Below are positions 1 to 5,540 of a stretch of DNA of 9,848 nucleotides, piece after piece. The notes under the pieces are model-generated. The model was given only the letters and a program-made list of their open reading frames with translations. It made no database searches and was not told where the DNA came from. Made by a program: the position numbers and the translations under genes. This DNA comes from T1Sed10-7 sp047921175 (lineage in GTDB: Bacteria > Actinomycetota > Nitriliruptoria > Nitriliruptorales > Nitriliruptoraceae): NCBI GenBank assembly GCA_047921175.1, contig JBLRWQ010000088.1, positions 1 through 9,848 of the forward strand. Direction: 5' to 3'. Within the stretch, counting starts at the first letter, position 1, and each line of letters opens with the position of its first letter.

Positions 1-368
1 CCCGCGAACGCGCCGAGATCACCCTGGAAGCGGCGCACCAGCCAGATGGCGGTCAGCGTGCCGAACGTGAGGCCGCCGAACAGCGCCAGGCCGCCCTGCC
101 AGACCGCGAGCACCTCCAGCCACCGGCCCTGGAAGCGGCCGGTGTTGGTCGCGACGTAGGCGAGGCGTGCGCCGACGAACCCGACCAGGATGGCGGGGAA
201 CAGCACCCGGTCCACCAGGTCCGGATCGCCGCCGGAGCGTTCGTAGCGGCGGCGGGTGACGCTCACCCCCACCCAGACGCCGATCGCGACCACCAGCCCG
301 AAGACCGTCAGCCGGACCGGTCCCAGGTGGAACGCCGTGAACGGCGGTGGTGGGATGGATGCGAGCAT
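1..368 (-). CDS. lgt: Lgt-family prolipoprotein diacylglyceryl transferase-like protein, N-terminal part (runs off left edge)
   Basis: This is the first 122 codons of a multi-pass membrane protein whose C-terminus lies beyond the window. Family knowledge: Lgt moves a diacylglyceryl group from phosphatidylglycerol to the lipobox cysteine of prolipoproteins. Seen: an N-terminal IPPPPFTAFHLGPVRL segment, a first membrane helix at about 19-36, the Lgt-like GARLAYV at 66-72, and the W-x-GGLALFGGL segment at 90-100 before another helix. By hand alignment, positions matching E. coli Tyr26 and His103 are both Phe (F23 and F97), so it may be a divergent paralogue rather than the housekeeping enzyme. 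The ATG lies three bases after the upstream stop, with GAGGA about seven bases before it inside the upstream gene, which suggests translational coupling. The family call is fairly sure; activity is uncertain because later catalytic residues are not visible. Confidence 0.82.
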   Translation of the reverse strand, partial: MLASIPPPPFTAFHLGPVRLTVFGLVVAIGVWVGVSVTRRRYERSGGDPDLVDRVLFPAILVGFVGARLAYVATNTGRFQGRWLEVLAVWQGGLALFGGLTFGTLTAIWLVRRFQGDLGAFA

Positions 369-371
369 CGG

Positions 372-821
372 TCAGTCCTCGGAGACGTCGTGGCCGTGAT
401 GGTCCACCTCGACCTCCACGGTCGGGGTCGTCGTGGCTTCCGGGCTGGTCGCGGCACCGATCGCCGGGCCGACCAGCAGCGTCGAGACCGTGTAGATCAC
501 CGCGAAGGCCGCCAGCGCCAGCCCCGGGACACGCCAGCTACCGGTCCGACGTCGGAGGCGGCGCAGCATCGGGATCGTCGCGACGAAGCCTGCGACGCCG
601 AACAGCACCCGCCCGCCGGCCCCGGCGACCAGCGCCGTACCCGCCAGCGGACCCACATGATGCAGCACGTGCGGAGCGGCGCCCGTGATCGCCGCCCACA
701 GCCCCAGCAACGCCGTCCGGACCCGCAGGACAGGTCCCGGCGCGCCACCCTCGAGGGCAGCCGTGGCGGACGCACCGGTCGCCACCGTCGGCGCAGGCTC
801 GGGATGGGAGAGGTCTCTCAT
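372..821 (-). CDS. Small three-helix membrane protein with His-rich C-terminal tail, function unknown
   Basis: A 149-residue protein starting at the ATG that overlaps the stop of the preceding small ORF (ATGA). A GTG two codons earlier is possible but less favoured. Seen: a soluble Ala/Pro-rich N-terminus of about 35 residues and hydrophobic segments near 38-53, 60-85 and 99-121. A conserved-looking GAAPHVLHHVGPLAGTALV stretch carries three His between the first two helices. A two-Arg-rich turn (RRLRRRTG) follows the second helix. The tail ends VEVEVDHHGHD. The His clusters at the helix boundary and in the tail could bind metal, but this is inference. I recall similar uncharacterised proteins in actinobacterial metal-resistance loci but know no assigned function. 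It forms one transcription unit with the lgt-like gene three bases downstream. Confidence 0.75.
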   Translation of the reverse strand: MRDLSHPEPAPTVATGASATAALEGGAPGPVLRVRTALLGLWAAITGAAPHVLHHVGPLAGTALVAGAGGRVLFGVAGFVATIPMLRRLRRRTGSWRVPGLALAAFAVIYTVSTLLVGPAIGAATSPEATTTPTVEVEVDHHGHDVSED

Positions 822-964
822 GTGCACCGCACCAGCGGGTGAAGCGGGCCGAGGACCGACCCGACCTGCTCCCCCGTCCGCACGAAGGCATGCGCCCGTC
901 CCTCGCTCCTGCGCGGTCGCTCCGGTACGTGAGCATCCGGCCCGTCTGCCGCCAACACGGTCAT
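818..964 (-). CDS. Possible 48-residue small ORF heading the minus-strand unit
   Basis: The ORF reads MTVLAADGPDAHVPERP and ends LGPLHPLVRCT. Two signs support translation. The ATG is preceded by GAGGGAGG with about six bases between the GGGAGG core and the start, the best ribosome binding site on this strand here. Its TGA overlaps the ATG of the next gene (ATGA), and that gene has no clear ribosome binding site of its own. The peptide is basic and hydrophilic, with no membrane segment, no signal peptide, one Cys and three His. I do not recognise it. It may be a coupling or leader ORF rather than a functional protein. The alternative is that it is a chance ORF and the downstream gene starts elsewhere. 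Confidence 0.42.
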   Translation of the reverse strand: MTVLAADGPDAHVPERPRRSEGRAHAFVRTGEQVGSVLGPLHPLVRCT

Positions 965-1195
965 CGGTGCCTCCCTCGGCCAGCGATGCACGAGACGCTG
1001 TCGCTCGATGGTCAAGACCGGCCCATGGTCCGCGTCAACATCGGGTCAAGACGGGGGGTGCTGGCGCTGCGTCCCGGCCCCGGTGCAGCTTGACGCAGCC
1101 TTGAGACCGTCCAGACGCCGGCCGGATGTCGGTGGGAGACCTTGGGGGCCGTACCGACCAGCACCACGACCAGCAACGGCCGAGAGGGAACCCAC
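965..1195. promoter_or_regulatory. Divergent control region with repeated TCAAG/CTTGA elements
   Basis: This 231-base gap separates the minus-strand unit from the plus-strand Met-rich gene and should hold both promoters. Seen: GGTCAAGAC occurs exactly twice (1010-1018 and 1044-1052), with a related GTCAACA at 1034-1040. Then CTTGA occurs twice in direct orientation, 11 bases apart (1089-1093 and 1100-1104), as part of TTGACG and TTGAGA. The minus strand of the first group reads TTGACC, like a -35 element, but I find no convincing -10 at the right spacing in either direction. The repeats could be a regulator binding site. I cannot name the regulator. Confidence 0.4.
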
Positions 1196-1516
1196 ATGTC
1201 GATCAGGAACCGGACCGCAACCATCATCACCGGCGCCGCCGTCGCGACCGCGCTCGCTGGAGCTGCCGCGTTCGCTGCGGTCCCCGGCACGCCCGACGCC
1301 GTCATGATGAGCGGCATGCCGGCGCACATGACGGGCCTCGACGACGAGGCGGTCGCCGACATGCGGCAGCTGATGGAGGACGGCGCGACCGTGGGTGAGA
1401 TGCACCGCCGGATGAACGACGAGGGCACCGACCTCGGGCGGATGCACGGCACCATGGCGCGATCGGGGATGAACCATGGCCAGATGCACCGCAGCATGGC
1501 GACCACCGCCCGCTGA
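1196..1516 (+). CDS. Secreted methionine/histidine-rich small protein, putative copper binder
   Basis: A 106-residue protein starting at the ATG after GAGAGGGAA, with about eight bases to the start. An upstream in-frame GTG at 1142 would add an untypical N-terminus before the signal peptide, so I rejected it. Seen: a positively charged start (MSIRNR), a hydrophobic core at about 8-27 and a likely signal peptidase site after AFA (25-27). The 79-residue mature part has about 13 Met and 5 His and no Cys. Motifs include MMSGM (37-41), AHM (43-45), MHRRM (69-73), MHGTM (83-87) and NHGQMH (93-98). Such Met/His spacing is typical of extracytoplasmic Cu(I)-binding proteins, so copper binding is a reasonable inference. 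I recognise no named family. It leads a plus-strand unit with the SHOCT-cupredoxin gene 59 bases downstream. Confidence 0.8.
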   Translation: MSIRNRTATIITGAAVATALAGAAAFAAVPGTPDAVMMSGMPAHMTGLDDEAVADMRQLMEDGATVGEMHRRMNDEGTDLGRMHGTMARSGMNHGQMHRSMATTAR

Positions 1517-1575
1517 CCGTGCGTGCACCAGTGAGCTCCGGTCCGCGCGCCGAGAGATGATCGGAAGGGAGCGAG

Positions 1576-2229
1576 ATGATGCTCATGCTGCCCATCGGGC
1601 TCGTGCTCCTGGTGCTGGCCACCGTCGGCCTTGCCAGTGACCCTGGACGTCGGGACGGCCGCGTATCCGCCGTCCAGTTGCTCGACGCGAGGCTTGCACG
1701 CGGGGAGATCACCTCCGACGAGCACCGGCAGCGGCGCCAGGTCCTCACCGATGCTCCGGCACCTCGAGCATCACGAGGCTTCTGGTGGGCGCTCGGAGCG
1801 CTGGGGGTCGTGCTGCTCGTCACCGGTCCCCTCACCACGGGGGCCAGCACGGACGCTGCGGGGTGGGGTGGCCATCCGATCGGCATGGCCCAGCACATGG
1901 GTGGGAACCGGACCGCTGCCGCCCCCGCCGAGCCGCCGGTCTCGGGTGCGCCCGAGATCCGGGTCGAGGCCGGTGACCTGTGGTTCGCGCCCGACCGGAT
2001 CGAGCTCGAGGCGGGACGCACGGTCAACCTGGTCCTGGACAACAGCGGTCAGGCGTTCCACGACCTGTCCTTGCCGGAGCTCGACGTCCACGTCGACGCA
2101 CAACCGGGCGAGACGGCCGCGACCGCTGTCCGCGTGCCCGAGGAGGGCACCTACGAGTTCCTCTGCACGGTCCCCGGCCATGCAGCGGGTGGGATGCGCG
2201 GCGAGGTCGTGGTCGTCGCCGCACCATGA
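1576..2229 (+). CDS. Membrane-anchored SHOCT-cupredoxin fusion protein
   Basis: A 217-residue protein with a strong GGAAGGGAG ribosome binding site before the ATG. Domains in order: a membrane helix at 2-20; a SHOCT-type short helical motif at about 30-57 (LLDARLARGEITSDEHRQRR); a second membrane helix at 69-88; a linker with potential metal ligands His100, Met104, His107 and Met108; and a cupredoxin domain at about 126-217. The cupredoxin has the full type-1 copper ligand set: His162 (FHD), Cys197, His202 (CTVPGH) and Met207 (GGM). By topology the SHOCT part would face the cytoplasm and the cupredoxin the outside. It probably binds copper at the outer membrane face, with electron transfer or copper shuttling as the role. 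The fusion is unusual in my experience. It is followed after 40 bases by another SHOCT gene. Confidence 0.87.
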   Translation: MMLMLPIGLVLLVLATVGLASDPGRRDGRVSAVQLLDARLARGEITSDEHRQRRQVLTDAPAPRASRGFWWALGALGVVLLVTGPLTTGASTDAAGWGGHPIGMAQHMGGNRTAAAPAEPPVSGAPEIRVEAGDLWFAPDRIELEAGRTVNLVLDNSGQAFHDLSLPELDVHVDAQPGETAATAVRVPEEGTYEFLCTVPGHAAGGMRGEVVVVAAP

Positions 2230-2269
2230 CCTTCGGGAACAGCGCACGAACGACGCGAGGGAAGGACCG

Positions 2270-2497
2270 ATGATGATGTGGGGTTGGGGCTCCGGGCTCG
2301 GCTGGATCTGGATGATCCTCGTCTGGGCGTTGGTGATCGGAGGTGTGGTCTGGGTCGTTACCCAGCTCTCCACCCGGAACAGCACACCGGGACGGGGCGG
2401 CTCCGACGATGCCCGCCGCATCCTCGACGAGCGTTTCGCTCGCGGGGAGATCGACGAGGACGAGTATCGTCGCATCCGCGACGAACTCTCGAGCTGA
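2270..2497 (+). CDS. Small SHOCT-domain membrane protein
   Basis: A protein of about 75 residues with a Trp/Gly/Met-rich start (MMMWGWGSGLGWIW), one membrane helix at about 11-31, a polar Gly/Ser/Thr linker, and a C-terminal SHOCT motif at 48-73 (ARRILDERFARGEIDEDEYR). Three consecutive ATGs (2270, 2273, 2276) follow GGGAAGGA. The ribosome binding site fits the second or third at least as well as the first, so the start is uncertain by two codons. SHOCT motifs are short C-terminal helices thought to mediate oligomerisation; no catalytic role is known. The gene lies 40 bases after the SHOCT-cupredoxin gene on the same strand and is probably co-transcribed with it. It resembles the SHOCT gene at 5094-5351 in size and layout. 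Confidence 0.85.
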   Translation: MMMWGWGSGLGWIWMILVWALVIGGVVWVVTQLSTRNSTPGRGGSDDARRILDERFARGEIDEDEYRRIRDELSS

Positions 2498-2536
2498 CCT
2501 GACCTGGGACCCCGCGCCGGGTGCCGGACTGCGACA

Positions 2537-2559
2537 GACCGGTAGTATCTGAACCGGTC
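2537..2559. promoter_or_regulatory. Inverted repeat and -10 box upstream of the BlaI-type gene, probable operator
   Basis: GACCGGT (2537-2543) and ACCGGTC (2553-2559) are a perfect 7-base inverted repeat with a 9-base centre. The centre overlaps TAGTAT (2543-2548), a good actinobacterial -10 candidate, about 28 bases before the GTG start. The placement fits a repressor that blocks its own promoter. It does not match the TACANNTGTA core known for CopY-type sites, though GTAGTA (2542-2547) is present and recurs at 6892-6897. No clear -35 element is seen. Confidence 0.5.
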
Positions 2560-2575
2560 GGACGGAGCGTGGTCG

Positions 2576-2974
2576 GTGGGTGAGACGAGCGCAGCGGGCC
2601 TGCTGGGACCGTTGGAGTACGAGGTGATGCAGGCCCTGTGGGCTGGCTCGCCCATGACCGTCCCTGCGGTGCTCGCGGTCGTCAACGAGCAGCGGCCGAC
2701 CGATGGCGGCCTGGCGTACACGACGGTGATGACCGTTCTGAGCCGGCTCAACGACAAGGGGCTGGTGGTGCGTGATCGGCGGGGGCGGGGGTACGCGTAC
2801 GCACCCCGCTTCAGCGAGCCCGGTCTGGTCGCGCACCTGAGCGAACGCGAGGTCCAGGAACTGCTGGCACGCTACGGCGAGGTGGCGCTCGCACAGTTCG
2901 CTGCTGCGGTCGACCGCGCAGACGCGCGGCTGCTGGCACGGCTGCGTGACAGCGTGGGGTCAGACGATGCGTGA
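2576..2974 (+). CDS. blaI: BlaI/MecI-family transcriptional repressor
   Basis: A 132-residue protein starting with GTG after GGAG, about eight bases upstream. Seen: the family's winged-helix pattern, with GPLEYEVMQALWAG (11-24) as the opening helix, a recognition helix at about 46-64 (YTTVMTVLSRLNDKGLV), and the wing RDRRGRGYAYAP (66-77). Two C-terminal helices at about 83-125 are the usual dimerisation part. The length is normal for the family. It has no Cys at all, so it lacks the CopY-type C-terminal metal hook and is unlikely to sense copper directly. Family knowledge: such repressors are relieved by proteolysis triggered by a membrane M56 peptidase, which is exactly the next gene, overlapping by eight bases. 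It probably autoregulates through the inverted repeat upstream. Other targets in this island are possible but unproven. Confidence 0.9.
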   Translation: MGETSAAGLLGPLEYEVMQALWAGSPMTVPAVLAVVNEQRPTDGGLAYTTVMTVLSRLNDKGLVVRDRRGRGYAYAPRFSEPGLVAHLSEREVQELLARYGEVALAQFAAAVDRADARLLARLRDSVGSDDA

Positions 2975-3698
2975 CCGATGGGGACAGGTGGCCTTCACCG
3001 CCGGCCTCGGGGTCGTCTGCGGCGTCGGGTTCGCCCTCGGACATCACCTCCACGGGGTCGGGACGGCGGTCACGATCGGCGCCGTGTTGTTCGCCGTCCT
3101 GGCCGCCGCCGCGGCGCTACGCCACGTCGCGCTGGTCCGGCGTCTGCAGCGATGTTCGGTACCGACCATGCTGTCCGGGATCCCCGTGCGCCTGGGCCGT
3201 CTCGGGGACGCCGCCTTCGTCGCTGGCCTGCAGCGCCCGGCGATCTACTGTGATGAGCGGCTACCCCAGGAGCTCACCCCGGGCGAGTTGCGCGCGGTGT
3301 TGCTGCATGAGCAGGCGCACCAGCGCTCGTTCGATCCGGTCCGTCTGCTGGTGCTCGACCTCCTCGCGCCGGTGGCACGACCGTTCGCGGCCGGCCGGCA
3401 GTGGCTGGCATCCGCGGAGGCGCGGCGGGAGGTCGCAGCTGATCGCTACGCACTGACCAACGGCGCACGACGCGGTGAACTGGCGAGCGCGCTGTTGAAG
3501 CTGCCGCCACTGGCACGCGCTCACGTGACCGGTTTCACACCCGCGGTCGACCTTCGCCTGCAGGCGTTACTGGGCGACATCGATGACGTGGCGACCCCGG
3601 CGCTGTTGCGCTCGAGCGGGATGTTCCTCCTCGGCGGTCTGGTCGGTGTCATGACGTGCACCTGGCTCCTGCACTGGCTGCTGCCGCCAGCCCTGTGA
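2967..3698 (+). CDS. Short M56 (BlaR1-like) membrane metallopeptidase
   Basis: A 243-residue protein starting at the ATG inside the last codons of the repressor gene (overlap of eight bases), so translation is coupled. Earlier in-frame starts would lie deeper in that gene and are not favoured. Seen: membrane helices at about 8-25 and 33-50; a cytoplasmic-type stretch with GIPVRLGRLGDAAFVAGLQRP; the zinc motif HEQAH (114-118); a likely third ligand in EVAAD (155-159); and a C-terminal helix at about 219-238. BlaR1 and MecR1 are much longer because they carry an outer beta-lactam sensor. This protein ends at the last helix with no sensor domain, so the inducing signal is unknown. Its likely job is to inactivate the BlaI-type repressor. 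A cytochrome gene follows after 52 bases. Confidence 0.87.
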   Translation: MRDRWGQVAFTAGLGVVCGVGFALGHHLHGVGTAVTIGAVLFAVLAAAAALRHVALVRRLQRCSVPTMLSGIPVRLGRLGDAAFVAGLQRPAIYCDERLPQELTPGELRAVLLHEQAHQRSFDPVRLLVLDLLAPVARPFAAGRQWLASAEARREVAADRYALTNGARRGELASALLKLPPLARAHVTGFTPAVDLRLQALLGDIDDVATPALLRSSGMFLLGGLVGVMTCTWLLHWLLPPAL

Positions 3699-3750
3699 CG
3701 GGTGTGCTGCCACCGACCGTGGTCACCCCATCGAGCGCCACGGAGGCCCG

Positions 3751-4134
3751 ATGAGCCGCACCCTGCGACTCGCACTTCTCGCTCTCGTCACCTTGAGCGC
3801 CTGCGCGAGCTCCCCGGACGCCGGCTCCGTCGAGGGCTCGGACGACGCAGCGTCGGAGGTGGCCGTGCGGGGCCGCGAGCTCTTCGCAGCGAACTGCGCT
3901 GCATGCCACGGCGTGGCCGGAACGGGCACGACCTCCGGCCCACCCCTGGTGCACATCATCTACGAGCCGTCGCACCATGGCGACGGCGCGTTCCACCGGG
4001 CGGTTCGCGAGGGGGTCACCCCGCACCACTGGGACTTCGGCCCGATGCCCCCCGTCAGCGGCCTCAGCGACGCCGACATCGACCACATCATCGGCTACGT
4101 CCGCGAACAGCAGCGCGCCGCCGGGATCGAGTAG
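3751..4134 (+). CDS. c-type cytochrome lipoprotein
   Basis: A 127-residue protein with GGAGG five bases before the ATG. Seen: a lipoprotein signal peptide with lipobox LSAC (Cys18), a flexible acidic linker to about residue 36, then a class I cytochrome c fold. The haem attachment site is CAACH (49-53), preceded by the usual GRELFAANC helix. Met99 in FGPMPPV is the probable sixth haem ligand, and the C-terminal helix is LSDADIDHIIGYVREQ. The segment HHGDGAFHRAVREGVTPHHW adds several His. It is therefore a monohaem cytochrome anchored to the outer membrane face, presumably passing electrons to or from a partner. A redox role together with the cupredoxins of this locus is inference. It may be read through from the repressor-peptidase pair; the 52-base gap has no obvious promoter. 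Confidence 0.9.
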   Translation: MSRTLRLALLALVTLSACASSPDAGSVEGSDDAASEVAVRGRELFAANCAACHGVAGTGTTSGPPLVHIIYEPSHHGDGAFHRAVREGVTPHHWDFGPMPPVSGLSDADIDHIIGYVREQQRAAGIE

Positions 4135-4218
4135 GTAGCACCCCTGCGTTCATCGCCGTGAGGGCCGCGGGCGCGGTTGAGCAGGCTAGAGCCGGAGCAA
4201 CGTCGGGTGGACGTCAGC

Positions 4219-5097
4219 TCACCGACCGGCGGGTGGGCCGCGCCAGGTCTCGCCGCCATCGAGGGACACCTGCAGCCGGTGCTCGGCCGTCCAGGCGTAC
4301 AGGCGGTCACCCTGCGCGAGGATCGCGTCTGGGGCACTCGCGAGCCGACCGACCAGCTGCCACTCCACGCCGTCCGTGCTGAAGGTCACCCGACCGTCTG
4401 GAGCGCCGGCGACGAACCCGCTCCCGGTCGCGGCGAGCACCGCGGGCTGCATCGTGACCGACGTCCAGGTTCTCCCGCCGTCGTCACTGCGCACGACCTG
4501 CTCGCTGGTGGAGCCGACCAGGAGTTGGCCGTCCGGATCGGCCGCCAGCGCGACCAGATCGATCCGGCTGCGTTCCTGCCAGCTCTGGCCGCGGTCCGTC
4601 GAGGCGAGGAGCCGCCCCGTCGTCGCTTCGGCACCGAACAGGAGCTCGTCGGTGACCACCAGCGCGTGGAGATCGGCCTCTCCGAGCAAGGAGACCTCGG
4701 TCCAGGTGCGACCACCGTCATCGGATCGCACCAGTCCGAGGTGGGGTGGCCGGTCCGGGGTCCGCAGATGGTCGGCATCGAGCGCGGGATGGCCGCTGGC
4801 CAGCAGCGAACCGTCGGTGGCGACCGTGAAGGCCATCAGGTCGTGCCAGGACGCACTGACGCGCTCCACACCATCGCTGTCCAGTCGGAACAGGCCGGTG
4901 TGCGCCGCCGCCAGCAGTGCCTGGTCATCCTCGGGATCGACGGCCAGCGCGTGAACATGGAGCGGACCGGGATCTCCCTGCGCGAGCGTGGTGTCGGCCG
5001 TCGTACAGCCACCCGCGAACACGGTCAGCGCGACTGCGGTGAGTCGCAGCGCGGGCTGCCGGCTCCCGAACCAACGGTGTCCGGGATCGTCGATCAT
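4219..5097 (-). CDS. F510_1955-type Asp-box (BNR) repeat lipoprotein
   Basis: A 292-residue protein starting at the ATG that overlaps the stop of the SHOCT gene (ATGA). The reading frame stays open upstream, but that part is the shadow of the SHOCT gene. Seen: a signal peptide ending FAGGC (Cys31), an imperfect but plausible lipobox. A beta-propeller-like region follows with five Asp boxes of the S/T-x-D-x-G-x-x-W type at 124-132, 165-173, 203-211, 240-246 and 278-285, the fourth one residue short. HVHALAVDP (47-55), SGHPALD (101-107) and LLGEADLHAL (137-146) are the signature segments I associate with F510_1955-family 'glycosylhydrolases'. Glycosidase activity is not shown by the sequence, since Asp boxes are structural. 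Binding or sensing at the cell surface is equally possible. Confidence 0.87.
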   Translation of the reverse strand: MIDDPGHRWFGSRQPALRLTAVALTVFAGGCTTADTTLAQGDPGPLHVHALAVDPEDDQALLAAAHTGLFRLDSDGVERVSASWHDLMAFTVATDGSLLASGHPALDADHLRTPDRPPHLGLVRSDDGGRTWTEVSLLGEADLHALVVTDELLFGAEATTGRLLASTDRGQSWQERSRIDLVALAADPDGQLLVGSTSEQVVRSDDGGRTWTSVTMQPAVLAATGSGFVAGAPDGRVTFSTDGVEWQLVGRLASAPDAILAQGDRLYAWTAEHRLQVSLDGGETWRGPPAGR

Positions 5098-5351
5098 CGG
5101 TACGCGCGCAGGGTGGCACGACGCGCGTCGAACTCCTCCTGGTCGATCTCGCCTCGACCGAGGAGCTGCTCGAGGATGCGCAGGGCGTCGATGGGGGCCG
5201 GGTCCACCGACGGCGGTGATCCGTTCCCGGACCGGGACACCACCCACAGGGCCACCGCCACGGTCACGGCCGAGGCGCCCAGACACCAGAGCGCACCCCA
5301 GCCCCCCATCCACCAGGACCACAGCCCATCACCCGGGTGCATCCAGAACAT
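5094..5351 (-). CDS. Small SHOCT-domain membrane protein
   Basis: An 85-residue protein. The chosen ATG follows GAGGGGAG with six bases between; a TTG one codon earlier is a possible alternative. Seen: a Trp/Met-rich start (MFWMHPGDGLWSWWMGGWG), one membrane helix at about 19-39, a Pro/Ser linker, and the SHOCT motif at 55-81 (ALRILEQLLGRGEIDQEEF). It is the third SHOCT protein of the window. All three share the core (R/L)GRGEI or ARGEI followed by an acidic helix. The stop codon overlaps the start of the Asp-box lipoprotein gene, so the two products are probably made together and may act together at the membrane. Confidence 0.86.
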   Translation of the reverse strand: MFWMHPGDGLWSWWMGGWGALWCLGASAVTVAVALWVVSRSGNGSPPSVDPAPIDALRILEQLLGRGEIDQEEFDARRATLRAYR

Positions 5352-5383
5352 CAACCACTCCCCTCGCGGAAGTTGCGACCGGC

Positions 5384-5415
5384 ATCGTAACGACGACGAT
5401 GTCGTCGTCGGTCAG
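5384..5415 (-). promoter_or_regulatory. Palindrome in a 20-base promoter spacer upstream of the SHOCT gene
   Basis: ACGACGAC-GAT-GTCGTCGT (5390-5408) is a perfect inverted repeat with 8-base arms. On the minus strand it lies between CTGACC (5415-5410, a moderate -35) and TACGAT (5389-5384, a good -10), a spacing of 20 bases. A dyad filling a long 19-20 base spacer is the layout of MerR-family controlled promoters, such as those of copper-responsive CueR. No merR gene is in the window, so the regulator is inferred only from layout. The GAC/GTC triplet repeats could also be chance. Confidence 0.42.
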
Positions 5416-5540
5416 CCATAGCGGTCAAGATGTCGTAAAGAAGGCGTCATCCTGGTCGGTTGTACGACGTGCCTGTAGGACCGAAGGGTTACGGTCCCGG
5501 TCGCCATCCCGCCCCGTGCCGTCGAAGCCGAGGAACCTCG

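Noticed and set aside
685..1104. Plus-strand open frames across the minus-strand leader ORF and the divergent gap
   Set aside because: No ribosome binding site and a Pro/Arg/Ala-rich product. The minus strand has better start signals here.
1142..1195. Upstream GTG start for the Met-rich protein
   Set aside because: It would place 18 polar residues before the signal peptide and lacks a good ribosome binding site. The ATG at 1196 has GAGAGGG at the right distance.
1302..2836. Several overlapping minus-strand open frames opposite the Met-rich, cupredoxin, SHOCT and repressor genes
   Set aside because: All are antisense to genes with clear motifs and ribosome binding sites. Their products are Arg/Pro/Ser-rich without domains.
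2576..2974. Copper-sensing CopY identity for the repressor
   Set aside because: The protein has no cysteine, so the CopY metal hook is missing. BlaI/MecI-type is the better assignment.
3700..3728. Weak nested hairpin (GGGTG/CACCC around CCAC/GTGG) between the M56 and cytochrome genes
   Set aside because: Short arms and a small total stem, not convincing as a terminator. It may be chance in a 52-base GC-rich gap.
4177..5421. Long plus-strand open frame opposite the Asp-box lipoprotein and SHOCT genes
   Set aside because: The minus strand has clear domains, lipobox, ribosome binding site and ATGA coupling. The plus-strand product shows none of these.
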